Positions 26,161-34,667 of a stretch of DNA of 64,000 nt are shown here, one piece after another. A program made the translations under genes and the position numbers. Source of the DNA: a virus; IMG/VR virus record IMGVR_UViG_3300043409_001318, positions 1-64,000 of that record; one strand, written 5' to 3'. Position 1 is the stretch's first letter. Every line of letters starts with the position of its first letter. The notes beneath the pieces are model-generated. The model saw nothing but the letters and a program-made list of their open reading frames with translations. It was not told the origin of the DNA and searched no databases.

Positions 26161-27194
26161 AATCAGTTAAAAATGTTGATATTGTTTATGGTGCTTCTTG
26201 GGGCGATGAAGGCAAGGGTAAGATTACTCATGTTTTAGCATCAAAGAAAACTCATACGAGAAAAAACTATTATAATTTTGTTTGTAGGTTTCAAGGTGGT
26301 TCAAACGCGGGCCACACAATTTATCACGATGGTAAAAAGTATTCTACTCACATTGTTCCTGCTGGTGTATTTTACGGTATTACATCAGTTATCGGTCCTA
26401 ATTGCGTTGTAAATATTGATGCTTTTTATAAAGAAGTTGAAGAGTTAAAAACTGGTGGAATTGATACTTCACTTATTAAAATTCATCCTTTAGCACATAT
26501 CGTAACAAACGATCATATTGCTGAAGATAAAGCTACATTAGGGCACCTTGGCACAACTTCACAAGGTATTGCACCAGCATATCGAGACAAAGCCGCCAGA
26601 AAGGGTTTACTTGCCAAAGACAGCACAATAGATAAAAGTTATATCTTAACCGAAAAACTATATGGTAATATCTTATGCGAAGGGGCACAAGGATACCATC
26701 TTGACATAAATTATGGAAATTATCCATTTGTAACTTCAAGTGAATGTTTACCATACGGAGCTTGTTCATTAGGATTTGCACCACAGAGGATCAAAAGTAT
26801 ATATGCTTGTGCTAAGATTTATGACACAAGATCCGGTGAAGATCCTTTATTTCCAGCAACTTTACTTGAAGATCAAACCTTAAAATTTATTGGTGATTTA
26901 GGACAAGAATATGGAGTTACCACAGGACGTAGACGTAAAGTAAATTGGCTTAATCTTGATAAGTTAATTGAAGCAGTTGAAGTAGGTGGTGCTACTGATC
27001 TAATCGTTAATAAATGTGATATTTTACAGAAAGTTGGGGTATATCGCTTATTCCACAACTCTAATCTTGTAGAATTTGAGAGCCTTGAACAAATGAAAGA
27101 ATATATACAAATTTACTTATTTAAATCAAGCACTTTACTTAAAAGAGTGTTATTTAGTGGTAATCCAGAACTAATAGAAGGATTTGACCCATGA
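26157..27194 (+). CDS. purA: Short adenylosuccinate synthetase homologue (PurA/PurZ family)
   Basis: Couples aspartate to a purine 6-oxo group with GTP or ATP. Conserved parts are WGDEGKGK (Asp17, Lys20), GGSNAGHT (His53), GTTSQGIAPAYRDKAARKG, CEGAQGYHLD, and TTGRRRK, the aspartate-binding loop. At 345 aa it is much shorter than PurA (about 430) and matches PurZ enzymes (about 340-370), which make the 2-aminoadenine precursor from dGMP in Z-genome phages. Classical PurZ enzymes have lost the Asp equivalent to Asp17; this protein keeps it, so it could be a PurA-like enzyme or a PurZ0-type intermediate. An IMP dehydrogenase/GMP reductase homologue follows within 1 kb. The family is certain, the substrate is not. 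Confidence 0.88.
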   Translation: MKSVKNVDIVYGASWGDEGKGKITHVLASKKTHTRKNYYNFVCRFQGGSNAGHTIYHDGKKYSTHIVPAGVFYGITSVIGPNCVVNIDAFYKEVEELKTGGIDTSLIKIHPLAHIVTNDHIAEDKATLGHLGTTSQGIAPAYRDKAARKGLLAKDSTIDKSYILTEKLYGNILCEGAQGYHLDINYGNYPFVTSSECLPYGACSLGFAPQRIKSIYACAKIYDTRSGEDPLFPATLLEDQTLKFIGDLGQEYGVTTGRRRKVNWLNLDKLIEAVEVGGATDLIVNKCDILQKVGVYRLFHNSNLVEFESLEQMKEYIQIYLFKSSTLLKRVLFSGNPELIEGFDP

Positions 27195-27442
27195 GTTCAC
27201 CAGCAAAAAAGATTAAAAAACAAAATCAACTTATCCAAGATAAAGTTATGTTATTTGATGCCCTACCAAATAAGTGTAATGGTTGTCAAGAAGACTATAA
27301 TAAACTTAATAAAGAGCAAGCCACAAATTGGTCTGTAATGGTGTTTAATGAAAGCAAGACCGTTAGATTATACTGCCCAACATGCTATAAAAATGTTCAA
27401 GCTTGGGCAGAGGATTTTGTTAAGGAGACGGAAAATGAGTAA
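27191..27442 (+). CDS. Small protein with two CxxC pairs
   Basis: An 83-aa protein with CNGCQEDYNK and YCPTCYKN, four Cys in two pairs that could form a zinc ribbon. It overlaps the PurA-like gene by 4 bases and the next gene by 8. No further domain is recognised. Confidence 0.6.
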   Translation: MSSPAKKIKKQNQLIQDKVMLFDALPNKCNGCQEDYNKLNKEQATNWSVMVFNESKTVRLYCPTCYKNVQAWAEDFVKETENE

Positions 27443-27671
27443 CTATGATTACAGAGTTCCACCAGAAATGGTAGATCATCCAAAGCATTATAACGCTGGC
27501 ACTATTGAAGCTATTGCTCTAATCGAAGATCAAGGCTTAGGTGAAGCTTTTTGTGCTGGTAATGTTATGAAATATATTATGCGGTATAAACTTAAAGGAA
27601 CTCCACTTGAAGACCTTAAAAAAGTTAAATGGTATACAGAAAGGTTAATTAGTTATTATGAAAACAAATAA
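27435..27671 (+). CDS. DUF3310-type nucleotide kinase-like small protein
   Basis: The pattern DHPKHYNAGTIEAIALIED, FCAGNVMKYIMRYKLKG and KVKWYTERLI is the DUF3310 (SaV-like) family, widespread in phage nucleotide and replication clusters; its biochemical role is not established. The start at 27435 follows AAGGAGACG and gives the expected 78 aa. Confidence 0.85.
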   Translation: MSNYDYRVPPEMVDHPKHYNAGTIEAIALIEDQGLGEAFCAGNVMKYIMRYKLKGTPLEDLKKVKWYTERLISYYENK

Positions 27672-28023
27672 ATCAGTTAAAGAGCTTAGTTATGAAGATT
27701 TTAATGAGATTACAAAATCAGACAAACCATATGTAATTAAATTTACAAATCCAACTTGTCACCTTTGTAAAGCTTTAGATCCAATCTTCAATGATATAGC
27801 AGAAGAATATAATGATAAATTTAAATTTGGGAACATTAATTCAAAAGCACAAAGAAAACTATTTCAACTATTTGGGATTGATGGTGTCCCAGAAATCTTC
27901 ATTATTGATGGTGATGATTTATACCATGTTGAATACCCAGACGATAATCCAGATCCAAAGTCGGGATATTCAAGAGATTATATTACTGAACACTTGGAAG
28001 GATATTTAAATGAACAATCTTGA
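27658..28023 (+). CDS. Thioredoxin-like protein
   Basis: A thioredoxin fold with redox motif CHLC (PTCHLCKALDP, about residues 35-38) and the cis-proline strand GVPEIFII. The 121-aa length is normal. It could reduce the class II ribonucleotide reductase, whose Cys tail needs a dithiol partner; this link is inferred. It overlaps genes on both sides. Confidence 0.8.
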   Translation: MKTNKSVKELSYEDFNEITKSDKPYVIKFTNPTCHLCKALDPIFNDIAEEYNDKFKFGNINSKAQRKLFQLFGIDGVPEIFIIDGDDLYHVEYPDDNPDPKSGYSRDYITEHLEGYLNEQS

Positions 28024-28201
28024 TAGAGCAGATATAAGAGAAGAAATCCTTTATTTCTTGGAGAAGGCATGGGTTAAAAATCCACATTTAAGGATTATGC
28101 AACTTCTTGGTAATGGTTTTACAGAAGGAGATAATTACTACGTTGACGATCAAGCAGTATTAGATTATCTTGTAAAGGTTGCTAACGAAGTGGAGGATTA
28201 A
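28010..28201 (+). CDS. Small phage protein (DREEILYFLEKAW... type)
   Basis: This 63-aa protein has a helical first half, NPHLRIMQLLGNGF and a final acidic helix with a YVDD turn. Similar small proteins (K-N-P-x-L-R-x-x-Q-L) are common in phages and have no known function. The stop TAATG overlaps the next start. Confidence 0.6.
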   Translation: MNNLDRADIREEILYFLEKAWVKNPHLRIMQLLGNGFTEGDNYYVDDQAVLDYLVKVANEVED

Positions 28202-29235
28202 TGTTTCGTGAAGCCGTAACTTATGATGATGTATTAATGGTTCCTCAATTCAGTGATATTCAAAGTCGTAAAGAAGTAAACATCGGTAATTGGTTAGATG
28301 AAGAAAGAGGTTTATGGTTTAGCCTTCCTATTATATCTTCTCCTATGGATACGGTCACAGAAGACCAAATGGCTATTTTACTTAGTGGAATGGGTGGTCT
28401 TGGAATTATCCATCGGTATAATACTATCCAAAGACAATGCGAAATAGTAAAAATAGTTTCTAATGAAATTGTTGCTAATCAATTTGGTTGTGCTATTGGA
28501 ATTACAGGAGATTATATTGAAAGAGCAGAAGCATTATATAAAGAAGGTGTTAAAATTCTTTGCTTAGATGTTGCTCATGGTGACCATATTTTAATGAAAA
28601 AAGCCCTAATTACTCTTAGGGAGAGATTAGGCGATGGACCGCACCTTATGGCAGGAAATGTTGCGACGATTGATGGATTTAACAATCTCGCTTCTTGGGG
28701 TGCTAATTCAATTCGTGTCGGTATTGGTGGTGGTAGCATTTGTTCTACTCGTATTCAAACTGGTCACGGGGTTCCTTCTTTGGATTCTGTTATAGATTGT
28801 GCGAGGACGCCTTATAATGTTACGATTATTGCAGACGGTGGTATTAGAAATTCTGGTGATATGGTTAAAGCTCTTGGTGTGGGTGCTGATTTTTGTATGT
28901 TGGGTTCAGTTCTCGCTGGAAGCTCTAAAACTCCGGGTGAAATATATAATAACTCAATAACAGGAGAAGCTACTAAAATTTATCGTGGTATGGCTTCAAA
29001 AGACGCACAAATGGATTGGAGAGGTAAAACATCTTCACTTGAAGGGATCTCTACAATTATTAAATATAAAGGTGAGACAAATGCTATTATTAAACAAGTT
29101 GAAAATGGTATTCGCTCTGGCTTTTCTTATAGCGGAGCAAGAACTATTAACGAACTATGGGCTAAAGCTCGTTTTGTTAGACAAACCTCCTCTGGCGCGA
29201 GAGAAAGTGACACTCATATTTTAGCGAGAGCTTAA
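28201..29235 (+). CDS. IMP dehydrogenase / GMP reductase family enzyme
   Basis: A TIM-barrel NAD(P)-linked purine enzyme. Substrate motifs DDVLMVPQFSDI, ISSPMDTVTE and the catalytic loop GGGSICSTR (Cys181) are present, as is the nucleotide-binding DGGIRNSGD. The CBS pair of bacterial IMP dehydrogenase is absent; at 344 aa the size equals GMP reductase. The C-terminal part, KARFVRQTSSGARESDTH, looks more like IMP dehydrogenase, while the flap (YRGMASKDAQ) is like GMP reductase, so direction is uncertain. With the PurA-like enzyme upstream it should shift the phage purine pool toward either guanine (IMPDH) or adenine (reductase). Confidence 0.85.
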   Translation: MFREAVTYDDVLMVPQFSDIQSRKEVNIGNWLDEERGLWFSLPIISSPMDTVTEDQMAILLSGMGGLGIIHRYNTIQRQCEIVKIVSNEIVANQFGCAIGITGDYIERAEALYKEGVKILCLDVAHGDHILMKKALITLRERLGDGPHLMAGNVATIDGFNNLASWGANSIRVGIGGGSICSTRIQTGHGVPSLDSVIDCARTPYNVTIIADGGIRNSGDMVKALGVGADFCMLGSVLAGSSKTPGEIYNNSITGEATKIYRGMASKDAQMDWRGKTSSLEGISTIIKYKGETNAIIKQVENGIRSGFSYSGARTINELWAKARFVRQTSSGARESDTHILARA

Positions 29236-29579
29236 TGGAAGTAGTTAAACGACCAAGAACAGAAGTAGATAAATCTATTTTCAAAATAATTGCTTTTTAT
29301 GAGAGAATAGAAAATTCTGTTGAATTACTTGTTCGTCTTAAAAATGATGGCTTCAATGGTGCTCAATTTTTTCGTAGTATTATTGAAGCTTATTTATCAC
29401 ATGACCCTAAATTTATGGAATGGTTTAACACAAAACGTAAAACTCCTAAAAATAGAATTAAAAAAGTTCAAAAATTAGCAGAAGAAGGTAAAAGATTAGA
29501 AAGTGAATACTACTTATCTATTGAAGAAGTTGAAAATATTTTTGATATTATAGAAAATATTGAAGATATTGAATACTAA
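29235..29579 (+). CDS. Helical hypothetical protein
   Basis: A 114-aa, mostly helical and charged protein with no known motif. It is coupled to the gene before by a TAATG overlap and is the last gene of the nucleotide cluster. Confidence 0.55.
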   Translation: MEVVKRPRTEVDKSIFKIIAFYERIENSVELLVRLKNDGFNGAQFFRSIIEAYLSHDPKFMEWFNTKRKTPKNRIKKVQKLAEEGKRLESEYYLSIEEVENIFDIIENIEDIEY

Positions 29580-29601
29580 AATAGGATTTTTGTAATTTAG
29601 A

Positions 29602-29613
29602 TACTATTTAATT
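29602..29613 (+). promoter_or_regulatory. TACTATTTAATT motif, candidate late promoter
   Basis: Lies 19 bases before the ATG of the acidic protein, with TTAGGAG as SD site between. It opens a new gene block after a short gap. Confidence 0.45.
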
Positions 29614-29632
29614 TTGTTAGGAGCAAAACAAC

Positions 29633-30229
29633 ATGAGCAGAAAGCCTTTATTATCCGAGAGTCAAGTAGCAAAGTGGATGAAACTTGCTAATATTGATAA
29701 GAATGCAACAAAGAATTTTCTTAATGAATCTAAATCAAATAAAAAAGTATTGAAAGAAAACTATGGTTCAATGGGTGCCCGTGAAGACGACGGTATGGGC
29801 ATGGAAGATGGAATGGGCGAAGAAGAAGAAGGTGGAATGGATATTGGCGACGGATCTATGGATGAAGATCCCTCCGTTGTCGGTGACGAAGAAATGGATA
29901 TGGATATGGAAGCCGGAGGAGACGAAGGCGAAGTAGAATTTGATTCAGTTGATGATCTTAAAACAGTCATTAAAGATGCCGTTAAATCAGCCCTAGAAGA
30001 ATTAGGTCTTGCCGATGATATGGGTGGCGACGAAGAGCCCGAAATGGATATGGAACAACCAGCAGAAGAAGAGGACAGCATGGAGGGAGGCGATGAAGGG
30101 GGTGATGAACCTGCCGAACCCGCTGAAGACGAGGAACAACTCGCAGAAGGTCTAGAAAACCTTGAAATCCTCACGGATAATGAAATAATTAACGAAGTAT
30201 TGAAAAGAGTTATACGCAGATTAGTTTGA
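29633..30229 (+). CDS. Highly acidic, tagged protein (possible head core/scaffold)
   Basis: The 198-aa protein is extremely rich in Glu, Asp, Gly and Met between residues 45 and 165. The N terminus holds KNFLNES and KKVLKEN, both with an L-x-E site as in the shared tag. A short helix (VDDLKTVIKDAVKSALEEL) interrupts the acidic part, and the C terminus NEVLKRVIRRLV matches the C termini of other tagged proteins. Composition and position just before a ClpP-like protease would suit a head core or scaffold protein, but no homologue is recognised and this is inference. Confidence 0.65.
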   Translation: MSRKPLLSESQVAKWMKLANIDKNATKNFLNESKSNKKVLKENYGSMGAREDDGMGMEDGMGEEEEGGMDIGDGSMDEDPSVVGDEEMDMDMEAGGDEGEVEFDSVDDLKTVIKDAVKSALEELGLADDMGGDEEPEMDMEQPAEEEDSMEGGDEGGDEPAEPAEDEEQLAEGLENLEILTDNEIINEVLKRVIRRLV

Positions 30230-30270
30230 TAATTGTCTCCTAGATAAAAAAATAAAGGTTGCTCTTTTGG

Positions 30271-30310
30271 CTACGCAGGATTATAATGATCCTGCGTAGT
30301 TTTTTTATTT
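30271..30310 (+). terminator. Strong intrinsic terminator
   Basis: A perfect 11-bp stem, CTACGCAGGAT (30271-30281) with ATCCTGCGTAG (30289-30299), is followed by seven T. It separates the acidic protein gene from the membrane protein gene. Confidence 0.92.
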
Positions 30311-30319
30311 GGAGTATTA

Positions 30320-30700
30320 ATGTATCTCTCATGGATTTTATTTTTCGTAGCAGGTATTCTATTCTCAAAGATATTTTCTGGTTTTTTAGATATTGGAATT
30401 ACAACTCAATTTTCAAGATTAATGTTAGATCGTATTTTAATTCCCTTGATTATGATAGCACAGGAGTTAGAATACCTACGAGAGCTTAAGAAAGAAGTTC
30501 TCAAAGAAAAAGGTCTTGATGAACAACAGATACAATTTCAATTATCTTTGTTTGATAAGTGGTTTACAAACTGGAAGGAATCGATTATAGTATCATTCAT
30601 CATCGAAGCCCCACAACCAATCAAGGAGGATTTACCTTTTCATGATTGGGCTTCCACAACGAAGTATGTAGAAAAATTAATTAAACAAAAACGCATCTAG
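30320..30700 (+). CDS. Small membrane protein
   Basis: The first 30 residues (YLSWILFFVAGILFSKIF) form a membrane helix. The 126-aa protein continues with an amphipathic helical part (IAQELEYLRELKKEVLKEKG) and a soluble C terminus. The ATG at 30320 follows TGGAG. It stands between two terminator/protease features and could be a membrane partner of the protease; its function is unknown. Confidence 0.65.
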   Translation: MYLSWILFFVAGILFSKIFSGFLDIGITTQFSRLMLDRILIPLIMIAQELEYLRELKKEVLKEKGLDEQQIQFQLSLFDKWFTNWKESIIVSFIIEAPQPIKEDLPFHDWASTTKYVEKLIKQKRI

Positions 30701-30708
30701 GAGACAAC

Positions 30709-31404
30709 ATGCTATTCAATAAAGGCAAGAAAGTTAACGACGACCACGAGCACGAAGATGAAGCAGAAGACGCAGAAGAAGAAAAGGGTAAGAAGCAATC
30801 TGCTTTCTCCCTTATTATGCCTTCGTCTGCTGGGGATAAACCAGATAGTCGCACAATTGGATTATTTGGAGAAGTAGAAGAAGGTAAAATTGCTCTTATT
30901 ATTAGTGCTATGATTGGATTGGCAGAAGACGCAGAAGTAGAAAATCCAATTAATCCAGATGATCCAGAAAGTGAAGTAGAAGTAATTAATCAACCAATTG
31001 AACTTCTACTAAATACTCCCGGTGGATCAGCCGACGATATGTTTGCTCTGTATGATATTATGCGAGTAATTAAGAATAAATGTGATATTGAAACCTTTGG
31101 TATTGGTAAAGTAATGTCTGCTGGAGTTCTTATTTTGGCAGCAGGAACAAAGGGTAAACGTAAGATTGGAAAGAATTGTCGTGTAATGATCCATTCTGTT
31201 ATTGGTGGAAATGTTGGACCTCTTCACAATCTTGAAAACGAAATGAACGAGATTAGATATGTTCAAACTGCTTATCTTAAAGCCTTAGCAGACGAAACCA
31301 ATATGACTTATCAGCAACTACGCAGAATGATTAATCGTAAAGTAAATGTTTATCTTTCAGCAGAAGAAGCAGTTAAGCTTGGTATTGCTGATATTGTCAT
31401 TTAA
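30709..31404 (+). CDS. ClpP-like serine protease
   Basis: The ClpP fold is shown by LLLNTPGGSADDMFALYD, the nucleophile elbow GKVMSAG (Ser137) and MIHSV (His162). In the usual third catalytic position before L-S-A there is Asn213 instead of Asp, which may weaken or change activity. The N-terminal 35 residues are an acidic, His-rich extension not found in bacterial ClpP. The length is 231 aa. No ClpX-like ATPase is in the window. Its place beside an acidic tagged protein makes a head-maturation role possible; host ClpP interference is another option. Confidence 0.85.
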   Translation: MLFNKGKKVNDDHEHEDEAEDAEEEKGKKQSAFSLIMPSSAGDKPDSRTIGLFGEVEEGKIALIISAMIGLAEDAEVENPINPDDPESEVEVINQPIELLLNTPGGSADDMFALYDIMRVIKNKCDIETFGIGKVMSAGVLILAAGTKGKRKIGKNCRVMIHSVIGGNVGPLHNLENEMNEIRYVQTAYLKALADETNMTYQQLRRMINRKVNVYLSAEEAVKLGIADIVI

Positions 31405-31416
31405 TACTATTTATTA
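31405..31416 (+). promoter_or_regulatory. TACTATTTATTA motif
   Basis: Lies between the protease stop and the ATG at 31419, only two bases before that ATG. It belongs to the recurring ACTATTTA set. Confidence 0.4.
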
Positions 31417-31418
31417 TC

Positions 31419-32708
31419 ATGAATAATCATAATGAATTAGACCAAATTGTAGAAAGCTTTTTAAGCCCTGCTCCTGTAAAAAAGAGTATGGGTCTTAAAG
31501 AGCTTTTTGCTCTATTTGAAGAAGTTGAAAGATTAAATGAAATACAAATAGGTGGTATGTTCCCAACCACTCCCGCAGACGAAAAACAATACGAAAAAGA
31601 GCCTCAAGCCATAACAGATTTTTATGAAATATTACAAAAAGTTCTTGGAGATGTAATAAACGTATCGTCCGCAGAAAGAGCTGAGACTAAAATAATTAAA
31701 TTAATTGATTATGTTAAACAGTTAAAAACTAAACGTATTAGTGGTGAAGAATTTTCTAAATCATTTGCTACAATTTTATTCGTTACTTCATTACACAAAA
31801 TGATTGAAAATATGTTCCCAGATACTCCATCAGTAGCTGGCTTTTCTTATGAAAAATTTATTTCCTTTGTTTTATCTGGTAATACTTCTATTTCTAACAA
31901 AGAGGATAGACACCCAATTTTTGATGTTTATCTACCCTCAACAAATGAATATTTATCTTTAAAGTTAAAAGCTAGAATAGAATTAGAAGGTTCTATTTCT
32001 AATCTATATAAATTTTTTACAGATACAAAATCTTATACTGTTATAAATCTTAACTCAAATAACGAAATCATTGATAGTGATGGAAAAATTTTAAGTTCTT
32101 CTAAAAAAATTACTTATATTGTTAGTATAAAACAACCAAATGAAGTTCTATATTATTCATATACTTTTGGTTTAAAAGAATTTATAAATATGTTAGGTAA
32201 AGAAAAAATAGAAGATTATAATTATCAAATTGAAAGACCCCAGCTTATTAAAAGGCTCAAAAATGAATATGACAACGCAACAAGAAAAATAATTTCACTT
32301 GAGGCAACAACCCCAATAGATCAAGAAAAAATAAATACGCAAAAAGATTTACAACTTCAAATATTAGGACAAATGAATAGAGTTTCAAAAGAAGGAGCAT
32401 TACAATTTAGATTTGGTTCAACCGTATTAAACAATACCGAAGGTATTGAGAAAATATTAAAAGGTAATATTTTATCAATATCAGCCGAAGATAAAGATAA
32501 AATTGTTGAAAATAATCAAAATATTTTCAATATAAACATTAAAAATATTATCGAACAATCAAATTTAGTATATTATAAAGTAAATAATTTCTTACTTACT
32601 CAAGGTGCAGAAACAGAAGCTAAGGATGCTTATAGTTCTGTTAAAATTTTAGAAACCAGCTTATTGAATTATTTACCTAAGAGAAAAGAAAATATTAAAC
32701 CTTCTTGA
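31419..32708 (+). CDS. Tagged protein, possible nuclease-like core
   Basis: The N terminus LFALFEEVERLNE fits the tag pattern with an L-x-E site. Residues about 145-190 (GFSYEKFISFVLSG, then PIFDVYLPSTNEYLSLKLK) have the order E, D, K-x-K seen in some PD-(D/E)xK nuclease-like phage proteins, but the fit is weak. The rest of the 429 aa is helical and Asn/Lys-rich. There is no SD site at the ATG, which lies next to the motif at 31405. Function unknown. Confidence 0.55.
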   Translation: MNNHNELDQIVESFLSPAPVKKSMGLKELFALFEEVERLNEIQIGGMFPTTPADEKQYEKEPQAITDFYEILQKVLGDVINVSSAERAETKIIKLIDYVKQLKTKRISGEEFSKSFATILFVTSLHKMIENMFPDTPSVAGFSYEKFISFVLSGNTSISNKEDRHPIFDVYLPSTNEYLSLKLKARIELEGSISNLYKFFTDTKSYTVINLNSNNEIIDSDGKILSSSKKITYIVSIKQPNEVLYYSYTFGLKEFINMLGKEKIEDYNYQIERPQLIKRLKNEYDNATRKIISLEATTPIDQEKINTQKDLQLQILGQMNRVSKEGALQFRFGSTVLNNTEGIEKILKGNILSISAEDKDKIVENNQNIFNINIKNIIEQSNLVYYKVNNFLLTQGAETEAKDAYSSVKILETSLLNYLPKRKENIKPS

Positions 32709-32732
32709 CTTTTCCTAAAACAATATTATAAT
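32705..32732 (+). promoter_or_regulatory. Sigma70-type promoter of groEL
   Basis: TTGACT (32705-32710), a 16-base spacer and a perfect TATAAT (32727-32732), 20 bases before the groEL ATG. The -35 box overlaps the stop codon of the gene before. It is one of the best host-type promoters in the window. Confidence 0.8.
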
Positions 32733-32751
32733 ACCCATATACGGAGTTTTT

Positions 32752-34320
32752 ATGAGTAAGCAATACTGCGATGGTCGCTCTTTAAGTGAAGCAATCCTAA
32801 AAGGCGCAAATATATTAGCAGATAACGTTTCTTCTACATTAGGACCAAGAGGAAGAACGGTTATTCTACATGAAAAAGGAAAAACACCAATCATTACGAA
32901 AGATGGTGTCACGGTAAGCAATTATGTTGAACTTTCAGATCCATTTGAGAATTTGGGAGCACAAGTAATTAAACAAGCTTCTCAACAAACTGCTACTCTT
33001 GCTGGTGATGGAACAACAACATCAGTCGTTCTTTCACGCGCAATTCTTCGTGAAGCACAGAAATATCTAATTGCTGGTGTTTCTCCTACCGAATTAAAAA
33101 GAGGAATAGATTTAGCCGTTGACGCTTTGGTAATTAGAATTGGAGAAATAGCACAACCAATTTCGTCCGAAGAAGAAATCGAACATATTGCTTCTATCTC
33201 TGCTAATAACGATAGAACAATTGGTAAATTAATTGCTACTGCGGTAGATAAGGTAGGTAAGGATGGTTCTATCACTATTGAAGAAGCACGGTCAGTCGAT
33301 ACTTCTCTTGATATTGTTGAAGGCTTTCGTTTCGATGCGGGATACCTTGCAGGAGCGTTCATCAACGACGAGAGACGAGGGGTAGTAAAATATGAAGACC
33401 CTTATATTCTTGTAACAGATCATAAATTTGACTCCGTTCAAGATATGTTGCCTGTTCTTGAATTAATCGCAAGAGAAGGAAAACCATTTGTAATTGTAGC
33501 AGATGAAATTGAAGGTCAAGCTCTTGCTGCTCTTATTATGAACGCTATGAGAGGCACAATGAAAGTTGCAGCCGTTAAAGCTCCTCGTTATGGTGAAGAG
33601 CGTAAAAACATTCTTAAAGACCTTGCTATTTCAGTAGGAGCAACTTTTGTTTCTCTTGAAAATAGTATGAAGATTGGCGATGTAAAACTCAAAGATTTTG
33701 GTCGTTCAAAGAAAATTGAAATTGCTAAAAACCTTACCACTATCGTAGGTGGAAAAGGTGATATGGAACAAGTTGACCAAAGAATTGAAACAATTAAAGC
33801 TGAACTTCAACAAACTGAATCAATTTACGAGTGTGAACGTCTACAAGAAAGAATTACTCGTCTTGCTTCTGGTATTGCGATTATTCGTGTAGGTGCTCCA
33901 ACTGAAATTGAAATGATTGAGAAGAAGCACCGTATTGAAGATGCCTTAGAAGCCGTCCGTAGTGCCCAACAGGAAGGTATAGTTGCTGGGGGTGGCGTAG
34001 CCCTCCTTAGAGCAGCAGAAGGGATTGTAGACCCAACAGGGAACGAAGAACAAGCACTTGGTTTCAAGATCATAATGAAGGCTATTGAAGAGCCTGTAAG
34101 ACAAATGGCCCTAAATTCTGGTGAGTCGCCAGACATTATTATTAGTATGATTAAAACAGAACATTCTAATTTTGGTTATGATTTCTTGGGTCGTTCTATG
34201 ATTAATATGGTTGAGAAGGGCATTATTGATCCAGCAAAGGTTACAAGATGTGCTCTTCAAAATGCAGCTTCAGCAGCAGGAACTCTAATCACAACTAACT
34301 ATGCTATTGTCCAAATTTGA
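32752..34320 (+). CDS. groEL: GroEL-like chaperonin
   Basis: A 522-aa group I chaperonin, ATP-driven folding chamber. Conserved parts are LGPRGRTVILH, ITKDGVTV, AGDGTTTSVVL (ATP site with catalytic Asp), SANNDRTIG, GGGVALLRA and a C-terminal region ending without the Gly-Met tail of bacterial GroEL. The apical domain (AGAFINDERR) is recognisable. It has its own strong promoter. A GroES-like gene lies at 15589. Phage-encoded GroEL is uncommon and suggests folding of large or many virion proteins. Confidence 0.95.
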   Translation: MSKQYCDGRSLSEAILKGANILADNVSSTLGPRGRTVILHEKGKTPIITKDGVTVSNYVELSDPFENLGAQVIKQASQQTATLAGDGTTTSVVLSRAILREAQKYLIAGVSPTELKRGIDLAVDALVIRIGEIAQPISSEEEIEHIASISANNDRTIGKLIATAVDKVGKDGSITIEEARSVDTSLDIVEGFRFDAGYLAGAFINDERRGVVKYEDPYILVTDHKFDSVQDMLPVLELIAREGKPFVIVADEIEGQALAALIMNAMRGTMKVAAVKAPRYGEERKNILKDLAISVGATFVSLENSMKIGDVKLKDFGRSKKIEIAKNLTTIVGGKGDMEQVDQRIETIKAELQQTESIYECERLQERITRLASGIAIIRVGAPTEIEMIEKKHRIEDALEAVRSAQQEGIVAGGGVALLRAAEGIVDPTGNEEQALGFKIIMKAIEEPVRQMALNSGESPDIIISMIKTEHSNFGYDFLGRSMINMVEKGIIDPAKVTRCALQNAASAAGTLITTNYAIVQI

Positions 34321-34367
34321 TACTAATTAAAGTATACAAATTTACTTTGTGATGGAGGGTCTTATCT

Positions 34368-34655
34368 ATGGCTACAGGTTCCGAACTTAACGAGCTAAAA
34401 GAAGCCATAACGGCACTTGATAAAAAAGTAGATAGAATGATGAGTTCTATTGAAAATCTTAAAGAAAAGCAAGATGATGTAGCCAAAGACATAAGCAAAA
34501 TAAAAGAAGCGGTATACCATCCAGATGAAGGTTTATACGCAAGAATAAAGATATTAGAAACGTGGAAAGAAACCCAATCAAAGGTTAGTTGGATTGCTAT
34601 AACTACCGTATTTGGTTTAGCAGTTAAGCAATTATGGGATATACTAACAAATTAA
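34368..34655 (+). CDS. Holin-like protein (XhlA-type layout)
   Basis: The 95-aa protein has a coiled coil (residues 5-45, LDKKVDRMMSSIENLKEKQ) and one C-terminal membrane helix (WIAITTVFGLAVKQLW). This is the layout of haemolysin XhlA-type holin accessory proteins. The ATG follows GATGGAGGG. ATACTAATTAAAGTAT, a variant of the candidate late motif, lies 33 bases upstream. No endolysin is near, so the lysis role is tentative. Confidence 0.6.
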   Translation: MATGSELNELKEAITALDKKVDRMMSSIENLKEKQDDVAKDISKIKEAVYHPDEGLYARIKILETWKETQSKVSWIAITTVFGLAVKQLWDILTN

Positions 34656-34667
34656 TAGAGGTGTTAA

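Noticed and set aside
26157-27194. Firm call of a Z-genome (2-aminoadenine) phage
   Set aside because: The size fits PurZ but the catalytic Asp of PurA is kept and no DatZ or MazZ is seen in this window; it is listed only as a hypothesis.
29761-30174. 137-aa Ser/Pro-rich frame on the - strand
   Set aside because: It is the complement of the Glu/Asp-rich repeat of the acidic protein gene; no start signal.
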